This document shows positions 32,162 through 39,746 of a DNA stretch of 64,000 nt, piece by piece. The DNA is from Chitinophagaceae bacterium (GTDB taxonomy: Bacteria; Bacteroidota; Bacteroidia; Chitinophagales; Chitinophagaceae), in the NCBI GenBank assembly GCA_947454235.1, contig CANGIY010000004.1:62001-126000 (forward strand), in the 5' to 3' direction. Below the pieces are notes generated by a model, which did not search any database, had not been told where the DNA came from, and saw nothing but the letters and a program-made list of their open reading frames with translations. Position 1 is the stretch's first letter, and every line of letters starts with the position of its first letter. The translations under genes were made by a program, and so were the position numbers.

Positions 32162-33292
32162 ATGGAATTCAAACTCATTGGTAGCGACAGCAACTCAAAA
32201 GCCAGGGCAGGGGAGATAACCACTGCTCATGGTACTATCCAAACACCCATTTTCATGCCGGTAGGCACTGTGGGTACGGTTAAGGCGGTAACTCATGCGC
32301 AATTAAAGGAAGAGGTAAAGGCTCAAATTATTTTGGGCAATACTTACCATTTATACTTGCGCCCCGGTACCGATACATTGCAACAAGCAGGTGGACTGCA
32401 CCGTTTTTCTGGTTGGGATCGTCCTATACTTACCGATTCGGGTGGGTATCAGGTGTTCTCGTTGGCAGCAAACCGTAAGATAAAAGAAGAAGGTGTGGTG
32501 TTTCAGTCGCACATTGATGGTTCAAGACATCTTTTTACGCCTGAAAACGTGATGGATACCCAACGTGCAATTGGTGCCGATATCATTATGGCATTTGATG
32601 AATGTCCGCCTTACCCATCAGAGTATGGTTATGCTCGCAAGTCAATGGACTTAACACATCGTTGGTTAAAGCGTTGTGTAACTCATTTGGGTGCTACCGA
32701 ACCATTGTATGGTTATGAGCAAACATTGTTCCCCATTGTGCAGGGCAGTACTTACTCCGACCTAAGAAAAGCGTCTTGCGATTACATCGCTTCTATGGAG
32801 TGTGATGGTAATGCTATTGGTGGTTTATCAGTTGGTGAACCGGAAGAGATGATGTACGAGCTATGTGGGTTGTGTTGCGAAAACCTACCTGAAAACAAAC
32901 CAAGGTATTTGATGGGAGTTGGTACTCCCTGGAATATTCTGGAGAATATTTCCTTAGGTGTTGATATGTTCGATTGCGTGATGCCTACAAGAAACGGCAG
33001 AAACGGAATGTTGTTCACTTCTAAAGGTGTCATCAATATCAGGAATAAGAAGTGGGCAAACGATTTCAGTCCTGTTGATGCTGACCTCGATTGTTTTACC
33101 AGCAACCATTATTCAAAGGCATATCTTCGTCACTTGTTTGTATCGGCCGAAATACTTGCATTGCAAATTGCCAGCATTCACAACCTTAGTTTTTACCTGT
33201 GGTTGGTAGGTGAGGCTCGTAAACAGATCATTGCTGGTACATTCAATTCATGGAAGAACGAAATGATCCCGGTACTTAAAACCAGACTGTAA
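32162..33292 (+). CDS. tgt: tRNA-guanine transglycosylase
   Basis: The 376-aa enzyme swaps guanine 34 for preQ1 in tRNAs with GUN anticodons (queuosine pathway). TDSGGYQVFS holds the active-site Asp (D92); GNAIGGLSVGEP and MFDCVMPTRNGRNG carry the base-binding loop and the nucleophile (D271). The C-terminal zinc site is unusual: where the family has C-x-C-x2-C ... H, this protein has L309, C311, S314 and H340, so two of four ligands are gone. Fold and active site otherwise look complete. lptG follows after eight bases. Confidence 0.93.
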   Translation: MEFKLIGSDSNSKARAGEITTAHGTIQTPIFMPVGTVGTVKAVTHAQLKEEVKAQIILGNTYHLYLRPGTDTLQQAGGLHRFSGWDRPILTDSGGYQVFSLAANRKIKEEGVVFQSHIDGSRHLFTPENVMDTQRAIGADIIMAFDECPPYPSEYGYARKSMDLTHRWLKRCVTHLGATEPLYGYEQTLFPIVQGSTYSDLRKASCDYIASMECDGNAIGGLSVGEPEEMMYELCGLCCENLPENKPRYLMGVGTPWNILENISLGVDMFDCVMPTRNGRNGMLFTSKGVINIRNKKWANDFSPVDADLDCFTSNHYSKAYLRHLFVSAEILALQIASIHNLSFYLWLVGEARKQIIAGTFNSWKNEMIPVLKTRL

Positions 33293-33300
33293 CCTCACGA

Positions 33301-34398
33301 ATGAACTTTGCCTCACCCATAAAAAAGCTCGATTGGTACATCATCAGGAAATTCCTGGTGACTTTCGTTTTTGCGATTATGGTGTTGGCTGTTATCAGCT
33401 GCGTTATTGACTATTCCGAAAAGGTTGATAATATAGTATCCAAAAAAGCACCGGGGGCGGTAGTAGCAAGTTACTACATCAATTTTATACCGCATATTAC
33501 GGCGTTGTTGTTCCCGTTGTTCATATTCATTGCTACTATCTTCTTTACTTCTAAGCTTGCCTACAAGTCTGAAATTATTGCAATGATATCTTCGGGTATC
33601 TCGTTCAATCGTTTTTTAAGACCTTATTTTATTGGGGGGGGATTTTTGTGCCTAGGTTCATTATATGCCAATCACTGGTTGATACCCAATGCCAATAAGG
33701 TGATTGTAGCTTTTGAGAATAAGTATATCAATGATGGTAATTTTGGTCCTTCAACTGAAAATATCCATTTGGGTATAGGCAAGGGGCACATGATTTATTT
33801 CCAGAGTTTCAGTTTCATTTCTAATTCGGGTGTCCATTTTTCTTCTGATAAAGTAGAGGGGCTATTGCTCAAGGAAAAAGTAACTGCCGATTTTGTGACG
33901 TATGATTCGGTACACAAAACATGGCACTTACAAAATGTGGTCATTCGCCGGAATCACAGTGAACTAAAGGAAACTGTTGTTTCGCTAAAGACACTTGATG
34001 TTCCGTATCATTACACTCCGGCCGACCTGAATCGAAGAGAGGAAATGAAAGATGCCCTAACAACGCCTGAGCTATTGAGCTTTATTGCTACTGAAAAAAT
34101 GCGCGCGCGTGAAAGCCTGAGTCCTTTTTATCTTGAATTGCACCGTAGGTCGGCGCAGCCATTTGCAGGTATTGTGCTTACTATTATAGGCGCATGTATT
34201 GCATCAAAGAAAATAAGGGGTGGTAGTGGTTTGCACTTGGCTATTGGAATTGCTTTGAGTGCCATCTACATACTATTTGGTCAGTTGTTTTCGGTGTTTT
34301 CAACCAAGGCATCGCTCGATCCATTCATAGCCACATGGATTCCCAATCTCATTTTTACAGGAGTCGCAGTTTACTTGTACCGGAAGCAGATAATATAG
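33301..34398 (+). CDS. LptF/LptG-family LPS export permease
   Basis: The 365-aa YjgP/YjgQ-family protein has six transmembrane helices, three near each end, around a periplasmic beta-jellyroll region (about 130-240). The N-terminus reads LDWYIIRKFLVTFVFAIMV, as in the family. It forms the inner-membrane channel of the Lpt machine that pulls LPS from the bilayer. Whether it is LptF or LptG cannot be decided here. It lies eight bases after tgt and converges on speA with a four-base gap. Confidence 0.88.
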   Translation: MNFASPIKKLDWYIIRKFLVTFVFAIMVLAVISCVIDYSEKVDNIVSKKAPGAVVASYYINFIPHITALLFPLFIFIATIFFTSKLAYKSEIIAMISSGISFNRFLRPYFIGGGFLCLGSLYANHWLIPNANKVIVAFENKYINDGNFGPSTENIHLGIGKGHMIYFQSFSFISNSGVHFSSDKVEGLLLKEKVTADFVTYDSVHKTWHLQNVVIRRNHSELKETVVSLKTLDVPYHYTPADLNRREEMKDALTTPELLSFIATEKMRARESLSPFYLELHRRSAQPFAGIVLTIIGACIASKKIRGGSGLHLAIGIALSAIYILFGQLFSVFSTKASLDPFIATWIPNLIFTGVAVYLYRKQII

Positions 34399-34402
34399 GG
34401 GG

Positions 34403-35821
34403 TTACTTGATGTAACCCAGAATCTTCAACATGCTTTGTGGAGTTTGCTCTTTTGCATAAAGCCAGTCAATCAAATTGCCATCTTTGTCGTACTCCACTA
34501 CAATGTGCTTAGGTGAAGGTATCATACAGTGCTTAATACCACCATACCCCGATAGCTGATCTTGATAAGCGCCAGTATGGAAGAAGCCAATGTACAATGG
34601 TTCGTTAGAGGTTTTATCCTTAGTTACTTTAGGTAAAAACACTGCATTGATGTGTTCCTCGGAAGTGTAGAAATCATGACTGTCACAGGTGAGTCCGCCA
34701 AGGTGCACTTCATGGTATTCTCTATCCCACTTATTTATAGGTAACATCAGAAACTTTTCGCCAATACCCCAAGTGTCGGGCAGGGTGGTAATGAACGAGC
34801 TGTCAATCATGTACCAAATCTCCCTGTCATTTTGCATTTTCTCATCTAAAACGCTGTACACTACGGCACCAGATTCACCTACTGTAAAAGAACCAAATTC
34901 AGTGTAGATGTCGGGAGTATCAACTTTATGTTTTTTACAAACTCGTTTAATGGTTGCAACAATCTCATTAATCATGTATTTGTAATCGTAGTCGAATCCA
35001 AGAGAGTGCTTAATAGGTAAACCGCCTCCAATATCTAAACCGTCCAGTTCAGGACAAATCTTTTTCAGTTGGCAGTACAAGTTCAAAACCTTGTTCAGTT
35101 CACTCCAGTAATACACATCATCTTTAATGCCTTTGTTCATGAAGAAGTGCAACATTTTGAGCTGAAATTTCTCATTGCCTTTAATTTTATCAATGTAAAA
35201 TTCCAGAACGTCGCGGCTTCTGATGCCTAAACGAGATGTATAAAAGTCGAATGATGGTTCTTCTTCTGTGGCAATACGTATGCCTATGTTTACGGGCGTT
35301 TTAGAGCGAATTGATTTTTTGTAGTCCTCAAATTCGTTCATGTTGTCGAGAATAGGAACAACATTTTTAAAACCGTCGTTTATTAACTGTGCAATGCTTT
35401 TTGTGTAGGCTCTTGTTTTGAAACCATTACAAAGGATATGGATATCCTTTGTGATTTTTTTTCGGTTGTACAACTGCCTGATGATATCAATGTCATAATC
35501 GAATGAAGTTTCGATATGTACGTCATGGCGCAGCGTTTCTTCTACAATAAAGGAGAAGTAAGAGCTCTTCGTGCAGTAGCAATAATAGTAGTTGCCTTCG
35601 TACTTGTGCTTTTTGAGTGCATCAGCAAACATTTTCTTTGCCCTGTTAATCTGCATCCCAATCTTTGGTAAGAACGTCAACTTGAATGGAGTACCATACT
35701 TGGCAATCAAAGCCATAACGTCAACATTGTTGAACAGTAAGGTATCGTTGTCGTTTACATCAAAACCATCTTGTGGGAAGTGGAATGTCTGCTTAACAAG
35801 GTCGTAATAAGTATTGCTCAT
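34403..35821 (-). CDS. speA: Biosynthetic arginine decarboxylase, short form
   Basis: The 472-aa PLP enzyme of the alanine-racemase fold makes agmatine from arginine for polyamine synthesis. YYYCYCTKSSYFSF holds the likely PLP lysine (K85); LDIGGGLPIKHS (about 265) is the glycine-rich phosphate loop; GGLTCDSHDFY contains the C-terminal catalytic Cys. It is much shorter than the enterobacterial SpeA (about 630-660 aa) but fits the compact Bacteroidota form. A related diaminopimelate or ornithine decarboxylase is less likely given the CDSHDFY segment. Confidence 0.82.
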   Translation of the reverse strand: MSNTYYDLVKQTFHFPQDGFDVNDNDTLLFNNVDVMALIAKYGTPFKLTFLPKIGMQINRAKKMFADALKKHKYEGNYYYCYCTKSSYFSFIVEETLRHDVHIETSFDYDIDIIRQLYNRKKITKDIHILCNGFKTRAYTKSIAQLINDGFKNVVPILDNMNEFEDYKKSIRSKTPVNIGIRIATEEEPSFDFYTSRLGIRSRDVLEFYIDKIKGNEKFQLKMLHFFMNKGIKDDVYYWSELNKVLNLYCQLKKICPELDGLDIGGGLPIKHSLGFDYDYKYMINEIVATIKRVCKKHKVDTPDIYTEFGSFTVGESGAVVYSVLDEKMQNDREIWYMIDSSFITTLPDTWGIGEKFLMLPINKWDREYHEVHLGGLTCDSHDFYTSEEHINAVFLPKVTKDKTSNEPLYIGFFHTGAYQDQLSGYGGIKHCMIPSPKHIVVEYDKDGNLIDWLYAKEQTPQSMLKILGYIK

Positions 35822-35864
35822 TGCTATCGAAGAGGTCGCCGAATTAACTGTTTAAAATACAGTC

Positions 35865-35872
35865 CAAAATTA
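35865..35872 (-). promoter_or_regulatory. Bacteroidota -7 box (TAATTTTG on minus strand) for speA
   Basis: An exact TAnnTTTG match lies 43 bases upstream of the speA start. Beyond it, around 35916-35935, is a small inverted repeat with GACATG/CATGTC arms of unknown role. Nothing else is seen to 36020. Confidence 0.35.
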
Positions 35873-36020
35873 TAAAGTTTGAACTATAAATCACCCCTTT
35901 TGGAAAATTATTAGACATGATTTTTTACATGTCCTCGGTCATGTTCTATCGCTCAGAAATAATAGTTGATGCTACAAAAAAACTATAGAGATTTCGAATC
36001 AATCCGAGCGCGGTGTGGTG

Positions 36021-36590
36021 CTACCTGATATACGTCAGTTCGCCTTCATCATTCATTCGTGCTATGCGGGAGGGGCTGGTGGGGGTATTGTCGTTTTGGC
36101 GATGTTGAACCACATAGTCAACGTTTTGTTTAATGGCATCGGCAACTTCATGAAAGTGAGAAGGTGAAGGTGTGCCTGAAATATTTGCAGAAGTAGAAAT
36201 AACAGGTCGTTGTATTCTCTTTATTAATGCCCTGCAAAATGGGTCGGTTGTAACTCTTATCCCCACACTGCCGTCTACAGCTAACACATTCAAAGGGAAT
36301 TCCAATGCCCCGTCATATATTATAGTAGTCGGTTCGTTCAGAGCTTCTACTATCGCAATGATGTCAGGGTGAGGGGCGGCTACATATTGTATAATATCGC
36401 GTGCATCAGCAAGCAATACTATCAGGCTTTTGTTGGCGGGGCGTTGTTTTATTTCAAATACTTTTTCAACTGCTGCTTCATTCAATGCATCGCAACCAAT
36501 ACCCCAAATAGTGTCGGTAGGGTAAAGGAAAGCACCGCCCGCTTTTATTGTTGCCACGCAATTCTTTATATCGTTTTCGAAGTCCACCAT
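36021..36590 (-). CDS. tsaC: L-threonylcarbamoyladenylate synthase (TsaC/YrdC/Sua5 family)
   Basis: I chose ATG 36590 (MVDFENDIKN; 189 aa); the more upstream start at 36623 would lengthen the overlap with the heptosyltransferase-like gene. The YrdC fold is recognised by YPTDTIWGIGCDA (about 24-36), FEIKQRPANKSLIVL and the SANISGTPSP motif. It makes threonylcarbamoyl-AMP for the t6A modification next to the anticodon. The start still overlaps the upstream gene by 25 bases, so the two are probably co-translated. Confidence 0.88.
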   Translation of the reverse strand: MVDFENDIKNCVATIKAGGAFLYPTDTIWGIGCDALNEAAVEKVFEIKQRPANKSLIVLLADARDIIQYVAAPHPDIIAIVEALNEPTTIIYDGALEFPLNVLAVDGSVGIRVTTDPFCRALIKRIQRPVISTSANISGTPSPSHFHEVADAIKQNVDYVVQHRQNDNTPTSPSRIARMNDEGELTYIR

Positions 36591-37573
36591 AATAATTGTT
36601 GGTTTGTGATGTTTTCTGCACACTTGAAGTGTCCCTTAGGGCACGCCTTGTGACCGTGTACACCACAAGGGCGGCAATCTAATGTTTTACCGGTATCAAC
36701 AATTCTACCATTTGGGCGAACTGGTCCAAAGCCGAAGCGGTTATCGGTAGAGCAAAATACTGAAGTAACAGGAGCGTTCATTGCTGATGCAAAATGTAGG
36801 GGAGCTGAATCGTTGGTATAGTTCATTGCAGCATCTCGCATTAGTGCTGCCGATTGCAGGAAGTTACATTTGCCACATAAGTTTGTTACTTGTCTGCTTT
36901 TTACCCCGTTTACAATTGAGTCCCCTAGTGCTGTATCGCCCGGACCGCCTGTAATATAGACTGAATATGTTTGCGGCAATGCCTCAATCAGTTCTACCCA
37001 CTTATGAGCCGGAAACTGTTTTGTATACCAAACTGATGCCGGAGCAATCACTACAAATGGTTTCGATTTATACCCCTGAACATGTTTAAAATCATTTTCG
37101 GTAGGGTAGAGGGCAGGGAACGCCGGTGTGTTGTTGGTAAGGCTATTAATCAGTAGTTGGTTGCGCTCAATTTCTGTAATTGGGCTGTCGGGCGAATCAG
37201 AAAAAACATGCTTTATTGTATTAGTGTACACCCATGCCATCGGGTTTTTATCGAACCCCGCTTTGAATGAAGCACCGGAAAGCATTACAATAAACCCTGA
37301 TGAAGCGAACCTGTGTGGGTTTACGACATGGGTGTATTTATTGCTTCGCACTCTAAAAGCCATTGAAACCAGGTTCTTTATTTTACCTTTCTTTTTATCC
37401 CATACCAGTACTTCTTTAATGTACGGGTGGCCGGTTAAAAGCCCTTCATTCCCTTTGCGAACCAAAAAGTCAATTTGGGCATCGGGGTAATGTTGGTGCA
37501 GCTTCTCAATGAGTGCTGTTGCCAGTACAACATCTCCTGTAAATGCAGTTTGTATAACCAAAAATTTATACAT
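36566..37573 (-). CDS. Glycosyltransferase family 9, heptosyltransferase-like
   Basis: Starting at ATG 37573 gives 335 aa beginning MYKFLVIQTAFTGDVVLATALIE, the GT9 N-terminal strand-loop. The C-terminal half has TGGPGDTALG and NDSAPLHFASAMNAPVTSVFCST, the ADP-sugar-binding region. It should add heptose to LPS core from the cytoplasmic face, in line with the heptose kinase gene at 28924. A GTG at 37579 is an alternative start, but it overlaps the predicted -7 box. Confidence 0.85.
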   Translation of the reverse strand: MYKFLVIQTAFTGDVVLATALIEKLHQHYPDAQIDFLVRKGNEGLLTGHPYIKEVLVWDKKKGKIKNLVSMAFRVRSNKYTHVVNPHRFASSGFIVMLSGASFKAGFDKNPMAWVYTNTIKHVFSDSPDSPITEIERNQLLINSLTNNTPAFPALYPTENDFKHVQGYKSKPFVVIAPASVWYTKQFPAHKWVELIEALPQTYSVYITGGPGDTALGDSIVNGVKSRQVTNLCGKCNFLQSAALMRDAAMNYTNDSAPLHFASAMNAPVTSVFCSTDNRFGFGPVRPNGRIVDTGKTLDCRPCGVHGHKACPKGHFKCAENITNQQLLWWTSKTI

Positions 37574-37578
37574 CGGCA

Positions 37579-37586
37579 CAAAACTA
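37579..37586 (-). promoter_or_regulatory. Bacteroidota -7 box (TAGTTTTG on minus strand) for the GT9 gene
   Basis: An exact TAnnTTTG match ends five bases before ATG 37573, which predicts a leaderless or near-leaderless transcript. This is the reason to prefer 37573 over the GTG at 37579. Confidence 0.4.
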
Positions 37587-37648
37587 ATTCAGAAACTGCT
37601 TTCGAAAGGATTTAACAAAAAAAATCTCTGTTATTCGCTATTTGGCAC

Positions 37649-37656
37649 TAAATTTG
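37649..37656 (+). promoter_or_regulatory. Bacteroidota -7 box (TAAATTTG) for the DUF1573 cluster
   Basis: An exact TAnnTTTG match is followed by a leader of about 32 bases to ATG 37695. A weak -33 (TCTG, 37627-37630) lies 18 bases upstream. It supports starting the gene at 37695 and not at an earlier in-frame ATG. Confidence 0.45.
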
Positions 37657-37694
37657 TTTCACATAATTTTAGAAACAAAAAAACACTATATAAA

Positions 37695-38228
37695 ATGAAA
37701 AAGCTAATTCTCCTTTTGAGCGTGTTTGTAATCACAGCAACCGTGTCAGATGCTAAAGACAAAAAGAAGAAAAAAGAAGACAAGGGTGCTACGCTTCAAT
37801 TAAACGATAACACAAACTTAAATGCTTCGACGCCGGGTACCGGTGCAGCTACGCCTGCATCTAATCTTAAGCCAGAAGACATGGATTTCAATGAAATGAA
37901 CCATGATTTTGGTGAAGTATTGGAAGGTCCTGATGCTCTTTGCAAATTCGTAATTACAAATAAGGGTAAAGAACCATTGGTGATTCAGAAAGCGCAAGCT
38001 TCATGTGGTTGTACAGTACCAACTTACTCTAAAGAGCCAATTGCACCAGGTGGAACAGGTACTATCGATGTGGCATTCCATACTCAAGGTAAACCTGCTG
38101 GTCAGTTTAATAAATCAATTACTATTACATCTAACGCTGGTGTAAAGGTGTTGAATATCAGAGGTAGTGTAGAAAAAGCGCCTACAACTTCCGCGCCTGA
38201 GAACCTGTCAATGATGAAAATCAACTAA
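37695..38228 (+). CDS. DUF1573 protein 1, secreted
   Basis: The 177-aa protein has a signal peptide (MKKLILLLSVFVITATVSDA), a Lys-rich then Thr/Ala/Pro-rich linker, and one DUF1573 domain: DFGEVLEGPDALCKFVITNKG, SCGCTVPTYSKEPIAPGGTG and a final strand INIRGSV-like. DUF1573 is an Ig-like periplasmic domain frequent in Bacteroidota; its function is not known. It is the first of three related genes in a row. Confidence 0.85.
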   Translation: MKKLILLLSVFVITATVSDAKDKKKKKEDKGATLQLNDNTNLNASTPGTGAATPASNLKPEDMDFNEMNHDFGEVLEGPDALCKFVITNKGKEPLVIQKAQASCGCTVPTYSKEPIAPGGTGTIDVAFHTQGKPAGQFNKSITITSNAGVKVLNIRGSVEKAPTTSAPENLSMMKIN

Positions 38229-38278
38229 TGTATTGGGCTAAAGCCCTTTAGAATTTATATTTTTACAAAAAAACAGAA

Positions 38279-38761
38279 ATGAAAAAAGTAATAGTAACGG
38301 TATTCTGTCTTTCAATTGCTTCTTTTGCGACACATGCTCAAGAAAAAAAGGCACCGGAAGTAAAAGCTGCACAAACGGAAGAAGTAGACCCGAAGGCTGC
38401 AAAATTTCAATTTAAGGATCAGGATAATACGCACAATTTCGGCGAAGTGCCTGAAGGTCCTTCTGCTGAATATGACTTCGAATTTAAAAATGTAGGTAAA
38501 AAACCAATCGTTATCACCGAAGCTCATGGTTCATGCGGCTGCACGGTACCTACATGGCCGAAAGAACCAATTCTTCCTAAGAAAAAGGGCACCATCCACG
38601 TTACTTATAATACAAATGGAAGAGTAGGTCCTATTACTAAAGACGTTACAATTACATACAACGATGGTAAAACGGCTAAATTGTTCATCAGAGGTACTGT
38701 AAAGGCTAAACCTGCTGAGTCAAAACCAACGCCACCACCACCACCGGCACCAAATCATTAA
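38279..38761 (+). CDS. DUF1573 protein 2, secreted
   Basis: The 160-aa protein has a signal peptide cut near THAQ, a DUF1573 domain with HNFGEVPEGPSAEYDFEFKNVG and SCGCTVPTWPKEPILPKKKG, and a Pro-rich tail (PTPPPPPAP). It follows the first DUF1573 gene by 50 bases. That gap holds a small GGGCT/AGCCC inverted repeat but no strong T-run, so read-through is possible. A good terminator follows the gene. Confidence 0.85.
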   Translation: MKKVIVTVFCLSIASFATHAQEKKAPEVKAAQTEEVDPKAAKFQFKDQDNTHNFGEVPEGPSAEYDFEFKNVGKKPIVITEAHGSCGCTVPTWPKEPILPKKKGTIHVTYNTNGRVGPITKDVTITYNDGKTAKLFIRGTVKAKPAESKPTPPPPPAPNH

Positions 38762-38780
38762 TATTAAACTTTTTATAGGG

Positions 38781-38807
38781 CCGTCCGGTAATACGGACGG
38801 TTTTTTT
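38781..38807 (+). terminator. Terminator after the second DUF1573 gene
   Basis: CCGTCCG (38781-38787) pairs with CGGACGG (38794-38800) and is followed by seven T. This is a textbook rho-independent terminator 20 bases after the stop. The third DUF1573 gene starts 11 bases beyond and must depend on read-through or a promoter overlapping the hairpin. Confidence 0.8.
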
Positions 38808-38817
38808 AATTCAATAA

Positions 38818-39246
38818 GTGATGAAAAAATTATTGTTTTTGCTTTTTGCAGCTTGTTCTATAGCTCCGGCTTTTACTCATGCTCAAGCACCTGCCCAGCA
38901 AGAGACTAAAGTTGATGCACCTCGTTTCAAATTTGTTGAAGGTGATGTATTTGACTTTGGTAAAGTTGAACAAGGACCAGATGTATTTCATGAGTTTGAA
39001 TTTGTAAACACTGGAACGCAGCCGCTTGTAATAGTTGATGCAAAGCCTTCTTGCAGTTGCACAACACCTGAATGGCCCAAAGAACCAATTCCACCTGGTG
39101 GAAAAGGTAAAATAAAAGTGGGCTTCCATGCCACCAAGGCAGGACTTTTCAACAAAGAAGTATACATTCAAAGCAATGCCTACATACCGACGGGCGAAAA
39201 AAGATACACTATCTACATCAAAGGTGAAGTAAAAAACAAGGACTAG
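38818..39246 (+). CDS. DUF1573 protein 3, secreted
   Basis: The 142-aa protein has a signal peptide ending near FTHAQA and one DUF1573 domain: FDFGKVEQGPDVFHEFEFVNTG and SCSCTTPEWPKEPIPPGGKGK. It has SCSCT where the other two have SCGCT. It is the shortest of the trio and lacks a tail. A strong hairpin terminator follows. Confidence 0.85.
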   Translation: MMKKLLFLLFAACSIAPAFTHAQAPAQQETKVDAPRFKFVEGDVFDFGKVEQGPDVFHEFEFVNTGTQPLVIVDAKPSCSCTTPEWPKEPIPPGGKGKIKVGFHATKAGLFNKEVYIQSNAYIPTGEKRYTIYIKGEVKNKD

Positions 39247-39262
39247 TTTAAAATAATTTTAT

Positions 39263-39296
39263 GAAAGGTGTACGCAAGTACACCTTTCTAATTTTT
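39263..39296 (+). terminator. Terminator after the third DUF1573 gene
   Basis: GAAAGGTGTAC (39263-39273) and GTACACCTTTC (39278-39288) form an 11-bp perfect stem with loop GCAA, followed by TAATTTTT. Confidence 0.8.
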
Positions 39297-39319
39297 AATG
39301 CATTTAGTACTTTTCGGGC

Positions 39320-39742
39320 ATGAAAAAACAGTGGCTTGTTTTATTGGGTTTTGCAGTGGCATTATGTGCCTGTAACGGAAGCATACAGTCCGGTGAATCG
39401 GTAAAAAAGGTAGGTGGAGATGTTGTAGAACAACCTAAATCGGTACCGCATGCAGGAAACAAAAAGCTGCTGTTTGTATATTCAATAAGCGGCGCCGGAT
39501 TGATGGGGTATTTTAATGATAGTTCTATTAGTGTATGCCCCGGCTGTGACCCCTGTACTCAAAATTTTGAGACCCTTTACACAATTGAGTCTATGGGTAA
39601 GTACTCCATGGGTAATGATTGCCTGATTACGCACATTGGCGATAGGGTAGATACGGTTGCTTATAAACGCAATGGAAAGGTGATTCCTGATTGGATAATG
39701 GTAGATGGCAATTGGCTTATACCACCACAAAACTGTAAATAA
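39320..39742 (+). CDS. Hypothetical lipoprotein
   Basis: The 140-aa protein has a lipoprotein signal (FAVALCAC; Cys at about 17 and 19). The mature part contains a CPGCDPC cluster (about 73-79) and a late Cys, which suggests disulfides or metal binding. I recognise no family. It sits between the DUF1573 terminator and the convergent DUF5686 gene, which ends four bases away. Confidence 0.55.
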   Translation: MKKQWLVLLGFAVALCACNGSIQSGESVKKVGGDVVEQPKSVPHAGNKKLLFVYSISGAGLMGYFNDSSISVCPGCDPCTQNFETLYTIESMGKYSMGNDCLITHIGDRVDTVAYKRNGKVIPDWIMVDGNWLIPPQNCK

Positions 39743-39746
39743 AAGC

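Noticed and set aside
37509-37694. N-terminal extension of the first DUF1573 gene by 62 residues
   Set aside because: It overlaps the divergent GT9 gene and its promoter, and buries a clear signal peptide that begins at 37695.
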